A DNA stretch of 64,000 bases, taken from contig ATWD01000001.1 of assembly GCA_000421065.1 (NCBI GenBank), positions 2,162,001 through 2,226,000 on the forward strand, read 5' to 3'. Shown piece by piece: positions 27,852 to 37,496 of the stretch. The notes beneath the pieces are model-generated. The model saw nothing but the letters and a program-made list of their open reading frames with translations, was not told the origin of the DNA and did not search any database. Position numbers and translations under genes: made by a program. Position 1 is the stretch's first letter. Every line of letters begins with the position of its first letter. The DNA is from Acidobacteriaceae bacterium TAA 166 (GTDB lineage Bacteria > Acidobacteriota > Terriglobia > Terriglobales > Acidobacteriaceae).

Positions 27852-29849
27852 ATGCTCACACGTAGAAAGTTTGTAGAGGTTGGGGTATCCGCCATCGCTG
27901 CAGCCACCCTGCAGCAAGGTTCTGCTTTTGCGGGTGAGCGTCGGGGGTCGCCTACGAACCTTGCTCCTGCAGCGTTCACTCCGCTTCCGCTCGGCCAAAT
28001 CCGGCCGGCCGGCTGGCTTCGTCGACAGCTCCGCATTCAAGCTGATGGCTTGAGCGGTCATCTGGATGAGTTCTGGCCCGATGTTGGCCCGCAAAGTGGG
28101 TGGTTGGGCGGTCCAGGTGAAAGCTGGGAACGCGGCCCCTATTTCGTCGACGGTTTGCTCCCCCTGGCATGGCTTCTCGACGACCAGCGCCTCAAAGCCA
28201 AGACAATGCGTTTCATCGACTGGACATTGAACCATCAAGCACCGAACGGCATGATCGGACCGAATGGCAATGATGACTGGTGGCCACGCATGGTGATGGT
28301 GAAGGCTCTCGCCCAATATCACGATGCCACCGCGGACTCTCGCGTCCTTCCCTTTCTCACGCGCTATTTCCATTACCAGTTGACCGCGTTGCCGACGCGC
28401 CCCTTGCGTGACTGGGGCAAGTACCGATGGCAGGATGAAGTACTTGTCGTCGAGTGGCTCTACGATCGCACAGGCGATGTCTCATTGCTGCGTCTTGCAG
28501 ATTTGCTCGAGCGGCAAGGCTACGACTGGATAGCCGGATTTGCCAATTTCAAACATACTGGCGTCACAACGCGTGCCTCCCTGAACGCGGCCTCTGTGCC
28601 AAGTGACGAGTCCGAACGCATGGAGACTCACGGCGTCAATAATGGACAGGCATTAAAGACCGCAGCAGTTCGCTATCGTCTGTCCGGCGATGATGCCATC
28701 GAACGCGCCAACTTCAAACGGCAGATCGCGGCTATCGACCGCTTTCATGGCATGCCCAACGGTATGTTTTCCTGCGATGAGCACTTGGCGGGGCTTGACC
28801 CGAGTCATGGCACCGAACTCTGCACAATTGTCGAGACCCTTTACTCGCTTGAGATCACGCTTGCGACCTTTGGTGATGCTTTCATCGCAGACCGGATCGA
28901 GAAAATCGCTTTCAACGCTCTTCCAGGAGCCTTCGACGATGCGATGTGGGCGCACCAATATGACCAGCAGGCCAACCAGATTTTGGTGGGACTCAACTCC
29001 AAACCCTGGACAACGAACGGCCCAGAGTCGAATCTATACGGACTGGAGCCAAATTTCGGCTGCTGCACAGCGAACTTTCATCAAGGCTGGCCCAAATTTA
29101 CCTCCAGCTTGTGGGCGCGCTCTCCGGATGGAGGCCTGGTAGCTTCCTTATACGCACCATGCGAAATTGAGACCACAGTCGGCGATCACAATATCTCTCT
29201 GAGTGTGGACACCGAGTATCCGTTCAAGCAGGATATCCGCATCGTTCTCTCTTCTGAAACGGCGGTTCGATTCCCCTTACGACTGCGAATCCCTGGATGG
29301 ACTAACACCGCAACGGTGTCTGTCAACGGGCAGCCAGCGCCGATCGACGTGAAGCCGGAGACTTTCGCCCTTATTGATCGCCTTTGGGCTCCAGGGGATG
29401 TCGTCGTCCTGCACTTTTCCATGGCGCCTTCCGTCTCGCGCTGGTACCACAATTCGCTCGCGCTCATGCGAGGACCTTTGGTCTTCTCGCTGGATCCAGG
29501 GCAAAGTTGGGTGAAACTCCGTGACAGAGGGTTGACTGCGGACTGGCAAGTTTATCCCCAGAAGTTTTGGAACTATGCTTTGCTCGTCGATGAACGGTCG
29601 GCGGCGCAGGTCGAGGTTGTGGAGGGTACGCTCGGATCCAAGCCTTTCGCATCGGTTACAGATTCGGTGAAGCTGCGACTTAGAGCTCGCCGCATCGATG
29701 CCTGGCGCTCAGAGGATGGAGTCGTAGCGCCAGTGCCAAAGGGTCTGCAGACCAGCTCGCTTCCGGAAGAAATTCTGGAATTAATTCCCTATGGGGCCGC
29801 CAAGCTTCGGATTACCGCCTTCCCCCAGCTCCAACCCGAGGATTCGTAG
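27852..29849 (+). CDS. GH127-family beta-L-arabinofuranosidase-like enzyme
   Basis: 665 residues with a Tat signal (TRRKFVEVGVSAIAAATL). The protein matches the DUF1680/GH127 fold, an (alpha/alpha)6 barrel followed by beta domains. The zinc site and nucleophile of the family are visible: GTELCTIVETL supplies Glu and Cys, and FGCCTANFHQG supplies the paired Cys residues, one of which is the catalytic nucleophile in characterised members. WWPRMVMVKAL and the acidic SCDEHLAG loop are also typical. Characterised GH127 enzymes release beta-L-arabinofuranose from plant hydroxyproline-rich glycoproteins; related families have other specificities, so the substrate is provisional. It is co-directional with the upstream receptor and exported. 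Confidence 0.85.
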   Translation: MLTRRKFVEVGVSAIAAATLQQGSAFAGERRGSPTNLAPAAFTPLPLGQIRPAGWLRRQLRIQADGLSGHLDEFWPDVGPQSGWLGGPGESWERGPYFVDGLLPLAWLLDDQRLKAKTMRFIDWTLNHQAPNGMIGPNGNDDWWPRMVMVKALAQYHDATADSRVLPFLTRYFHYQLTALPTRPLRDWGKYRWQDEVLVVEWLYDRTGDVSLLRLADLLERQGYDWIAGFANFKHTGVTTRASLNAASVPSDESERMETHGVNNGQALKTAAVRYRLSGDDAIERANFKRQIAAIDRFHGMPNGMFSCDEHLAGLDPSHGTELCTIVETLYSLEITLATFGDAFIADRIEKIAFNALPGAFDDAMWAHQYDQQANQILVGLNSKPWTTNGPESNLYGLEPNFGCCTANFHQGWPKFTSSLWARSPDGGLVASLYAPCEIETTVGDHNISLSVDTEYPFKQDIRIVLSSETAVRFPLRLRIPGWTNTATVSVNGQPAPIDVKPETFALIDRLWAPGDVVVLHFSMAPSVSRWYHNSLALMRGPLVFSLDPGQSWVKLRDRGLTADWQVYPQKFWNYALLVDERSAAQVEVVEGTLGSKPFASVTDSVKLRLRARRIDAWRSEDGVVAPVPKGLQTSSLPEEILELIPYGAAKLRITAFPQLQPEDS

Positions 29850-30003
29850 CATGGCCGCGCAATCGTCCTGGTCAACGGAACGGAAACAAGCTCTCTCAGG
29901 ATGGAAGAATGGCAACTTCGAGGCGGTGCCAAAAGTGGAAGTTATCGATGGCAACACCGGCGCATCGGCGTAATCTCCAAAGAGTTCTGGTAGACAATAC
30001 CCC

Positions 30004-32187
30004 CTATGGCTGAGCCTCGACAAAGGTAATATGCCTTCCAGCAGCGCGCTGATCGGTCATCAGGACAACCTTGCCGTCTTCGGCCACGGAGATACCTGCG
30101 TAGAGTGGAGGCGTCTGCCTGAGCTGGGTAAACAATGATGTCTTTTGCGTCGCCGGATCGTAGATACGGATCGCGGCAGAGGACGGACTGCGGTCGAGAT
30201 AAAAGATCCCTCGCGATGTAATCTGCCAATAGCCCCAATACTCCGCCGCAGGCTGCGAGAGGATCTTGCTCTCTGCTCCTCCCTGGGGGGAGACTCGCCA
30301 GATCCCATCCTCATCCCCCCGTGTGTAGTAGAGCCACTTGCCGTCAGGCGATTCCTGGGGAACAATTCCATCGCCCGTCGTAACCGGTTGCGGCTCCCCG
30401 CCTTCGGCGGGCATCTTCCAAAGCTGCCATCGGTCGCCGCGATTCGATCGAAAGTAAATAGTCTTGTCGTCATGTGACCAACGCGGGGTAATGTCATTCA
30501 CGTTGCCAAAGGTCAACTGCTTCGGATGGCCGCCCGCCGCTGGAACACAGAAGATATGCGAGTGCCCTTCAGGCCGCGAATCGAAGACAATACGATCTCC
30601 GCGCCTGGACCAGGCGGGGCTCCCCGTGAGCGGACCTCCCATGGAAGTTAATTGACGAATCTCATCCCCATCTTCGGAGGCGATCCAGATCTCCTGACTC
30701 CCGGAGCGGCGCGATTGAAACGCAAACGAGCGGCCGTCGGGCGAAAGAGAAGGAGCCGAGTCCTGCTGGGTCGAATCGAGCACCGTCTCGTACCCGCGAT
30801 CGGTCTCTCTCAACCGGACGATGCTCCATATAGCCGATCCCTGCGTGTAGGCCAGCTGCCCGGGCCTGGGTCCAGTCGCAGGCTGATAGGCATCCTCCGT
30901 TCCCACGGGAAGCCGCTCCATCCTCTTCTCTCTCAGACTGATCTTCCACAGCCCATACTTTCCACCGTGATTAGACGAGAAGATCACCGAGGAGCTATTC
31001 GAGGTCCAGGCCAGGCTGTCGATATCCAGATGGTCGCGCGTCAGCTGCTGCACTTTATTGTCTGAGGTCGAAAGAATATAGATATCCCGGACCGCCGTCT
31101 CGGTGGCCCGGGTAAAGGCGATCCATCTTCCGTCCGGAGAGTAGGCCGGATTCAGATCGCCCTCCCATCCCGGTGGAGGCGTCGTAATCGATCTTGTGTG
31201 CAGAGTATCGAGATCCAGCATAAAGATGGAAGAGTTCGGTGCAATGCCGGAGTGATCCGGATAGATCAGCGACTTGCCGTCCGTGGACCACGAAAGCGCT
31301 CCCTGCTCCCAATGGCTGGGCTCCTGGGGAATAAGAAGCCTGCGAGGAGCGGCACCCGATCCCACCGCTGCTGCATAAAGGCCGAGACCGTCCTTCGAGA
31401 TGGAAAGGTAGGCGATCTGTCGTCCGTCGGGCGACCAGACAGGACTGAACTGATCCTCTTTGTCGTCTCTGTCGCCGGTAAGAGGCTTTATCTCCTCGCC
31501 GCCGATCTCCTTAATATAGATACGGCGAGATCTTCGATCCTCTGAGATCCAGACGAAGGCGATCCTTCGCCCATCCGGAGAAAAAGCCGGCTGCGTCTGC
31601 TCCCCCGCGTACGAGGTAAACTGCACAATCCGAAAGGATGCATCGGCCCCGGAGTGCCTTGCTCGATTCCTTAGATAAACCCATCCAGCCAGGATGCACA
31701 CCAGGAGAACGGCGATCAGCGTCCATCCTCTCCTCTTCCCCCAATCATTCGTCGATTCAGATCCCAACAATGGGCTTGGATCGGCAAAGGTGGCCTCAGA
31801 GGCGTGGGGCTCGATCGCCCGCGGAGCTAGCTCTTCCTCCTTCGTCGGGGCAAATTCAGTGACCTCCGCCACCAAGCGGTAACCGACCTTAGGAACCGTC
31901 TGAATATAGCGGGGAGCATGGGTGACGTCTTCAAGGATGCGGCGGAGGATAGAGATACTTCGGGTCAGGACATCGTCACTGACAAAGGTATCGGGCCATA
32001 CCGTGGAGATCAGCTCTTCTTTGCTGACGACATGGCCCTGATGGGAGGCCAAGGTCAGCAGAACCTTCATCACCTTCGGTTCGAGATGGCGTTCGGCCTC
32101 TTCTTTCGTCAGGGAATTCAGCTCGGGATGAACGATCCATTCGCCAATTCGAAAGATCGCCCTGTGCTCTGGCACGATCAAGCCCAA
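30004..32187 (-). CDS. CadC-like winged-helix regulator with PD40 propeller
   Basis: 727 residues. Residues 10-105 form an OmpR/CadC winged helix (FRIGEWIVHPELNSL, EELISTVWPDTFVSDDVLTR, YIQTVPKVGYRLVAEV). A membrane helix (WTLIAVLLVCILAGWVYL, about 170) is followed by a TolB-like beta-propeller with repeated PD40 motifs (QPAFSPDGRRIAF, FSPVWSPDGRQIAYL, PAYSPDGRWIAF, PSLSPDGRSFAF). The start is TTG with GAAGGA seven bases upstream; GTG at 32175 is an alternative. It is divergent from the TonB receptor at 32325 and likely controls it in response to a periplasmic ligand bound by the propeller. Confidence 0.88.
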   Translation of the reverse strand: MGLIVPEHRAIFRIGEWIVHPELNSLTKEEAERHLEPKVMKVLLTLASHQGHVVSKEELISTVWPDTFVSDDVLTRSISILRRILEDVTHAPRYIQTVPKVGYRLVAEVTEFAPTKEEELAPRAIEPHASEATFADPSPLLGSESTNDWGKRRGWTLIAVLLVCILAGWVYLRNRARHSGADASFRIVQFTSYAGEQTQPAFSPDGRRIAFVWISEDRRSRRIYIKEIGGEEIKPLTGDRDDKEDQFSPVWSPDGRQIAYLSISKDGLGLYAAAVGSGAAPRRLLIPQEPSHWEQGALSWSTDGKSLIYPDHSGIAPNSSIFMLDLDTLHTRSITTPPPGWEGDLNPAYSPDGRWIAFTRATETAVRDIYILSTSDNKVQQLTRDHLDIDSLAWTSNSSSVIFSSNHGGKYGLWKISLREKRMERLPVGTEDAYQPATGPRPGQLAYTQGSAIWSIVRLRETDRGYETVLDSTQQDSAPSLSPDGRSFAFQSRRSGSQEIWIASEDGDEIRQLTSMGGPLTGSPAWSRRGDRIVFDSRPEGHSHIFCVPAAGGHPKQLTFGNVNDITPRWSHDDKTIYFRSNRGDRWQLWKMPAEGGEPQPVTTGDGIVPQESPDGKWLYYTRGDEDGIWRVSPQGGAESKILSQPAAEYWGYWQITSRGIFYLDRSPSSAAIRIYDPATQKTSLFTQLRQTPPLYAGISVAEDGKVVLMTDQRAAGRHITFVEAQP

Positions 32188-32324
32188 CCTTTCATCCTTC
32201 TCATTACAAACAACTTAAATCCCATCAGAAAAACCTCAGACAACCCTCACTCTCCCTACAGGATCATCGTACGTGGAGGTACGTAGGGTCCGGAACGTTC
32301 TTTGTTTTCAAAAGGAAGGCCAAC

Positions 32325-35300
32325 GTGAATCAACCCTATCGATCTTTGCTCTTTAATAATAATGATTCTGAAAAGAACATCGCAGAACGCAATTTCATTC
32401 CATCCACTCTCTCGCTCCTGAAGATCGTCTTCCTGGCCATCCTTGCCAGCCTGACGGCCCTTTCCTCCCTGGCTCAGGTCACCTCCGGAACCATCCTAGG
32501 ATCAGTGGAAGACTCCTCGGGCGCTGTCGTTCCAGGAGCCCAGATCACGGCCACCTCGCCCAGCCTCGGCATCACCCGTAAGACGACCTCGACCGGCAAC
32601 GGAACCTTTTCGCTGGCCAACCTTCCGGCTGCAACCTACAGCATCACCGTCTCGGCAGCTGGCTTCGAGACCCTCAAGAAAGACGGCGTGGTCTTGAGCT
32701 CGGCGGATAAGCTGAATGCCGGAACCTTCGCCCTGAAGGTCGGTGCCGAGTCCACCAGCGTGACCGTGAGCGCGGATACCGGTCAGCTGCAGATTCAGGC
32801 GAACTCCGGAGAGAGGTCCGACCTTATCACCGGCAAGCAGCTCAACGACATCGCGCTCAATGGACGCAACGTGCTGGACATCGTCCGTGTGGTTCCCGGC
32901 GTGGCCGGCGTGGGGCAGTTCGGTGTCTCCGGGACCGGCGGCGTCGACACCTACAGTGTCAACGGCACCCGCACCAACCAGCATGAGTTCAACGTCGATG
33001 GGGCTTCTAACGTCGATACCGGCAACAACGGCGGCAGCCAGGTCACCATTAACACCGACGCCATCGCCGAGGTGAAGATCCTGACCTCGAACTACCAGGC
33101 CGAGTTCGGCAAAGCCGGCGGCGGCTCCATCGTCGTCACCTCTCGCGGAGGAACCAACGACTTCCACGGAAACGTCCACCTCTTCCACCGCAACGAGGGC
33201 ATGAACGCCAATGACTGGGTGAGCGACCACAACGGCACGGCCAAGCAGCTCTTCCGCTACAACACCGTCGGCGCCCAGATCGGCGGCCCCATCCTGAAGG
33301 ACAAGCTCTTCTTCTTCTTCTCGACGGAGTTCTACCGCCAGCTGGTCCCGGGCAGCATCTCCCAATACCGCACCCCCACGCAGCTGGAGCGCCAGGGCGA
33401 CTTCTCACAGAGCGTCGACAGCAGCGGAAATCCGATCCAGATCTACAACCCCGCGACCGGAGCTCCGTTCGTGGGCAACCGGATCACGCCGGCACAGCTG
33501 ACCCCATCCCAGCAGGCCACCTTCGCCCAGGTTCAGAGCATCCTCAATCTCTATCCTCTTCCCAACGTTTCTAATAACAACACCTACAACCGGCAGGACC
33601 CGCTCTCCTATTCCCACCCCCGTACCGAGTACATCGGCCGCGTGGACTATCAGATCTCACAGTCCGAGCGCATCTTCGCCCGCTACATCAACAACCAGGA
33701 CACCGCGACCGGTCCCATCGGCTCCTTTGGCCTCCAGTGCTCCGGCTCCCTCCAGTTCACCGGCGGATGTACCGATAAGCAGCCGGGTTGGAACCTCTCG
33801 GTCGACCTCACCAGCACACTCAGCCCAACCATCGTCAACGAGGTCAGCGTCGGTCCCAGCGTCTATCGCTCTGAAGTCGCGGGCGTAAACGGCAATATCA
33901 CCGTCGGCGCCAACAACATCAACCTTCCCCTGCTCTATCCGGTCACCCCCGATACCTCCATTCCGGACTTCAAATTCAACGGTAACGGTCAGACCTATCC
34001 CTCCACCTACTTCGGTTCCACGCCCTGGCACCAGGCCGCGACGACCATCAACGCCAACGACAACCTGACCTGGACGTTCCGTAGTCATACGATAAAGTTC
34101 GGAGCCTTCTACCAGCGCTCGCGCAAGGACCAGATCAGCTACGGTAACTCGAACGGCCAGTTCAGCTTCGACAACTGCTCGACGAGTCTGTCGGGCTGCC
34201 TCAGCCAGGGAGCTCCGAACAGCGGCTCTCCCTTCGCCAGCGCCCTAGTGGGGTCTTTCCAGAACTTCAATCAATCCAGTGCCCGCCCCACCGGCTACTT
34301 CCGCTACAACCAGGCGGAGTTCTATGCGCAGGACACCTGGCAGCTCTCCTCGCGCCTGACCCTCGACTACGGTCTGCGCTTCGTCTACATTCCTCCGCAG
34401 TACGACGCGAAGAACCAGATCGGGCTCTTCAGCCCTTCCACCTATGATCCGAGCGCGGCGGTCTCAATCGATACCGGCGGCAACATCATTCCCAACTCCG
34501 GCAATCGCCTCAACGGCATGACCTTCGTCAGCAACGGCACGCTGCCTAAGGGTGGATGGAACAGCCGTGGCATCATGTTCGAGCCCCGCGTCGGAGTCTC
34601 GTATGACATGTTCGGCGATCATAAGGGAGTCATCCGCGGCGGCTTCGGCATCTCGCACGACCGTTCACAGGGCAACCTGATCTTCAACACCGTCTTCGGC
34701 AATCCTGCTCTCGTCACCTCGCCGACGATCTTCAACAGCACCATCGCCAACATTCCAAACGCGGCCCAGTCGAACTCCGGCGTATTAAGCGGAATTTACG
34801 GAGCCGATGTCAACGGACAAGTTCCAACGATCTACAGCTTCAGCCTGGGTGTCCAGCACGAGATCGCCCACGAGGTCACGCTGGACATCGCCTACGTCGG
34901 AACGCAGGGACGTCATCTGGTAACGGCCCGCGACCTCAACACCATCCCCTACGGCACGACCTTTACGCGGGCCGCGCAGGACCCCAGCCAGTTCCCCGGC
35001 GGTGTCGTTCCCTCGGTCGAGCCGAATCTTCCTCCCGAGTATGCGGACGCGGGCTACAGCTTCAGCGGCCGCTACGCCTACACGCAGAACTTCCTCTCGC
35101 CCTTCAAAGGCTACGGGCAAATGGAGTATTACAAGTTCGATGGAACCTCGAACTACAACTCGCTCCAGGTCTCTGTGCAGCGCCGCTTCGCCCATGGCCT
35201 GACCTTCGGCGGCGTCTATACATGGTCGAAGACGCTCACCACGTCGAGCAACGATGAAAGCTTCGTCGATCCCTTCAACCCGCGCCGCTACAGCTATGGC

Positions 35301-35900
35301 GTCGCCGACTACGATCGCAAGAATATCGGTGCGATCAATTATGTCTACGATCTTCCCAGTCTGACGCAGCGCTTCAACGGACCTCGCTGGCTCGGCTTGT
35401 TCACCGACCACTACCAGCTCTCGGGTCTGGCGAACATGATGAGCGGAACGCCGGTGAGGAACTCCCTCTACTCGCCTGCAAACCAGCTGACCGGAGGATC
35501 GCAGTACAGCAAGACGCCTCCCTCGTGGGTGGGTGTGGATGCTCAGGGCAACTTGCTGCTGCCGACGATCGGACAGCCGAATCTGGGAGCTCCGGGCAGC
35601 CTTCGCCAGGGCGGGATGGTTACTTGGGACTCCTCCATCTTCAAGAACTTTCCGTTGGGCGAGGCTTCGAAGGGCCGGTCCATCCAGCTTCGCGGAGAGT
35701 TCTTCAACGTGCTCAACCATCCCAATATCAAGACCCGCGACTACAACGCAAACATTACGCTGCCTACCTTCGACAACGGAAAGTTCACGCCGCTGTCGAT
35801 CTCCAAGGACACCAACTGGGGACAGCCTACCCAGGCGTTCTCGCCGACCGGCCCCGGTGGCCCGCGTGTGATTCAGCTGGCGGCCAAGGTTTACTTCTAA
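32325..35900 (+). CDS. Oar-like TonB-dependent receptor
   Basis: 1191 residues starting at GTG with AAGGAAGG just upstream. The signal peptide includes IVFLAILASLTALSSLAQ, followed by a carboxypeptidase-like domain (ILGSVEDSSGAVVPGAQ). The plug contains LNDIALNGRNVLDIVRVVPG and NQHEFNVDGASNVDTG, then SNYQAEFGKAGGGSIVVTS. The barrel ends RVIQLAAKVYF. Third codon positions are strongly C/G, which produces long meaningless antisense frames. It is divergent from the PD40 regulator and followed by a strong terminator, so it forms a single-gene unit facing GH30. Likely an oligosaccharide importer of the glycan locus. Confidence 0.9.
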   Translation: MNQPYRSLLFNNNDSEKNIAERNFIPSTLSLLKIVFLAILASLTALSSLAQVTSGTILGSVEDSSGAVVPGAQITATSPSLGITRKTTSTGNGTFSLANLPAATYSITVSAAGFETLKKDGVVLSSADKLNAGTFALKVGAESTSVTVSADTGQLQIQANSGERSDLITGKQLNDIALNGRNVLDIVRVVPGVAGVGQFGVSGTGGVDTYSVNGTRTNQHEFNVDGASNVDTGNNGGSQVTINTDAIAEVKILTSNYQAEFGKAGGGSIVVTSRGGTNDFHGNVHLFHRNEGMNANDWVSDHNGTAKQLFRYNTVGAQIGGPILKDKLFFFFSTEFYRQLVPGSISQYRTPTQLERQGDFSQSVDSSGNPIQIYNPATGAPFVGNRITPAQLTPSQQATFAQVQSILNLYPLPNVSNNNTYNRQDPLSYSHPRTEYIGRVDYQISQSERIFARYINNQDTATGPIGSFGLQCSGSLQFTGGCTDKQPGWNLSVDLTSTLSPTIVNEVSVGPSVYRSEVAGVNGNITVGANNINLPLLYPVTPDTSIPDFKFNGNGQTYPSTYFGSTPWHQAATTINANDNLTWTFRSHTIKFGAFYQRSRKDQISYGNSNGQFSFDNCSTSLSGCLSQGAPNSGSPFASALVGSFQNFNQSSARPTGYFRYNQAEFYAQDTWQLSSRLTLDYGLRFVYIPPQYDAKNQIGLFSPSTYDPSAAVSIDTGGNIIPNSGNRLNGMTFVSNGTLPKGGWNSRGIMFEPRVGVSYDMFGDHKGVIRGGFGISHDRSQGNLIFNTVFGNPALVTSPTIFNSTIANIPNAAQSNSGVLSGIYGADVNGQVPTIYSFSLGVQHEIAHEVTLDIAYVGTQGRHLVTARDLNTIPYGTTFTRAAQDPSQFPGGVVPSVEPNLPPEYADAGYSFSGRYAYTQNFLSPFKGYGQMEYYKFDGTSNYNSLQVSVQRRFAHGLTFGGVYTWSKTLTTSSNDESFVDPFNPRRYSYGVADYDRKNIGAINYVYDLPSLTQRFNGPRWLGLFTDHYQLSGLANMMSGTPVRNSLYSPANQLTGGSQYSKTPPSWVGVDAQGNLLLPTIGQPNLGAPGSLRQGGMVTWDSSIFKNFPLGEASKGRSIQLRGEFFNVLNHPNIKTRDYNANITLPTFDNGKFTPLSISKDTNWGQPTQAFSPTGPGGPRVIQLAAKVYF

Positions 35901-35914
35901 CCCAGCTTCTTTCG

Positions 35915-35956
35915 CCGGACTGATCGCTACACATGCGATCAGCCCGGGCTTTTTTA
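35915..35956 (+). terminator. Rho-independent terminator of the TonB receptor
   Basis: CCGGACTGATCGC (35915-35927) pairs with GCGATCAGCCCGG (35935-35947) with a single G:T-type mismatch, a 7-base loop and a run of six T at 35950-35955. It is a textbook intrinsic terminator 15 bases after the stop codon. Confidence 0.9.
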
Positions 35957-36008
35957 TAAGCGATGCAGGATACTTGCCTGTATCTTTGCACGATGTTCGA
36001 GGATTTTT

Positions 36009-37433
36009 GTGATTCCACCTTTCGATCGCCGAGCACTTGTGCTCCTTTTCGTTGCCGCACCCTCTCCTCTGTCCGGTCAGACGGTGCGCAGCTCCTTCAC
36101 GACCGCGGACCTGAACCACACCATGGAGGAACGGGCCTCTGTTCAGTTCTCCAGCTCCTCCCCGGCCGCGCCAGTCACCATCACGGTTACAAATAAAGAT
36201 CGCTATCAAACGATGGAGGGCTTCGGTGCAGCCATGACCGAAGGCTCCGCATGGCTCCTGCACGATCGCATTCCGGCGGATGTCAGCAAGAGCGTCATGG
36301 ACCGGCTCTTCTCGCCTCATCAGGGTATCGGCCTCAGCTTCGTACGTCTTCCCATCGGCGCAACCGATCTATCCCGAAGCCACTACAGCTATGACGATGT
36401 GCCATCTGGCGAGCAAGATCCTGATCTTTGTCACTTCTCTACCGCTCGCGATGAGGCCTACGTTTTTCCCGTGATGCGCGAGGCTCTCAAAATCAATCCG
36501 CAACTGACGATTATGGCAACACCGTGGAGCGCCCCCGCATGGATGAAGACCAGCGGCAGCATGACCGGAGGAGGACTGCGCGAGGATTCCATGGCCGCCT
36601 TTTCGAAGTATCTTGTACGGTCGCTCGAAGACTTTAAAAAGAACGGAATCCCAGTCAAGTACCTCTCTATCCAGAACGAGCCGCTGCACGAGACCAAGGA
36701 CTTTCCCGGTGCGCTGATCCTGGCCGATCAACAGAAACGCCTGATCGGCCAATACCTCGGGCCCGGTCTACGCAAGGCCAAGTTGAGCACTCAGGTGCTC
36801 GCCTACGATCACAACTGGGACCATCCGGAGTATCCACTGGAGGTGCTCTCCGACCTCGCTGCCGCGCCTTATCTTGCCGGCTCGGCCCTGCACTGCTACG
36901 GCGGTGATCCCAGCGCGCAGTCTGCAATCCATGAACGCTTTCCCGACAAAGGCGTCTGGATGACGGAGTGCTCGGGAGGAACGTGGCAGAAGGAGAATCC
37001 TCTCTCCGTCACCGCGCACCTTGTGATCGATACGACACGCAACTGGGCCAAGGCAGTCGTGCTCTGGGGAATCGTGCTCGATTCGGATCACAATCCCCAC
37101 GCCGGCGGCTGCGGTACCTGCCGCGCCCTGGTCACGATGGATTCGAAACAGCCAGGCTCCGTCTCCTATACGGGAGACTTTTATGCGCTGGCTCAGGCCA
37201 GCAAGTATGTTCATCCTGGTGCCGTCCGGATCGGATCAACCTCCTTAGGACGCGAGAGTCTCGAGAGCGTTGCGTTTCAAAATTCCGACGGGTCCATTGC
37301 TCTGCTCCTGCTGAACAATCAGAAGACCGATGCGGACTTCAATATCGTGTGGAATTGGAGGTCGTTACACACCTCGCTGCCAGCCGAGGCACTCGCAACC
37401 TATGTGTGGCAACCGAATCAGCTCGGCAGGTAA
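36009..37433 (+). CDS. Glycoside hydrolase family 30 enzyme
   Basis: 474 residues with a signal peptide (RRALVLLFVAAPSPLSG). The (beta/alpha)8 barrel and side beta domain of GH30 are recognisable: MEGFGAAMTEGSAWLL, LGIGLS-type GIGLSFVRLPIGATD, TPWSAPAWMKTSGSM. The acid/base Glu224 is in SIQNEPLH and the nucleophile Glu320 in WMTECSGG. The C-terminal segment VAFQNSDGSIALLLLNN is also conserved. GH30 includes beta-glucosylceramidases, beta-1,6-glucanases and beta-xylosidases; the subfamily resembles glucosylceramidase/beta-1,6-glucanase types. GTG start with GAGG eight bases upstream. It converges on the GH38 gene. Confidence 0.92.
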   Translation: MIPPFDRRALVLLFVAAPSPLSGQTVRSSFTTADLNHTMEERASVQFSSSSPAAPVTITVTNKDRYQTMEGFGAAMTEGSAWLLHDRIPADVSKSVMDRLFSPHQGIGLSFVRLPIGATDLSRSHYSYDDVPSGEQDPDLCHFSTARDEAYVFPVMREALKINPQLTIMATPWSAPAWMKTSGSMTGGGLREDSMAAFSKYLVRSLEDFKKNGIPVKYLSIQNEPLHETKDFPGALILADQQKRLIGQYLGPGLRKAKLSTQVLAYDHNWDHPEYPLEVLSDLAAAPYLAGSALHCYGGDPSAQSAIHERFPDKGVWMTECSGGTWQKENPLSVTAHLVIDTTRNWAKAVVLWGIVLDSDHNPHAGGCGTCRALVTMDSKQPGSVSYTGDFYALAQASKYVHPGAVRIGSTSLGRESLESVAFQNSDGSIALLLLNNQKTDADFNIVWNWRSLHTSLPAEALATYVWQPNQLGR

Positions 37434-37496
37434 GCCTGAAGAAGAAATCCTGCCTCTCTGCTGTTGCAATGCGGAGAAGCGGGATTTCGGAGCTCG

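Noticed and set aside
29850..29973. Small plus-strand ORF after GH127
   Set aside because: It overlaps the GH127 end in another frame, has no ribosome site for the part beyond it and no recognisable similarity.
30004..32187. TolB of the Tol-Pal system
   Set aside because: The PD40 propeller is preceded by a DNA-binding winged helix and a membrane helix, and no tol or pal genes are nearby.
34785..36320. Long minus-strand frame (511 residues) opposite the TonB receptor and GH30 genes
   Set aside because: It is antisense to two well-supported genes, crosses their terminator, shows no domain, and arises from C/G-ending codons on the other strand.
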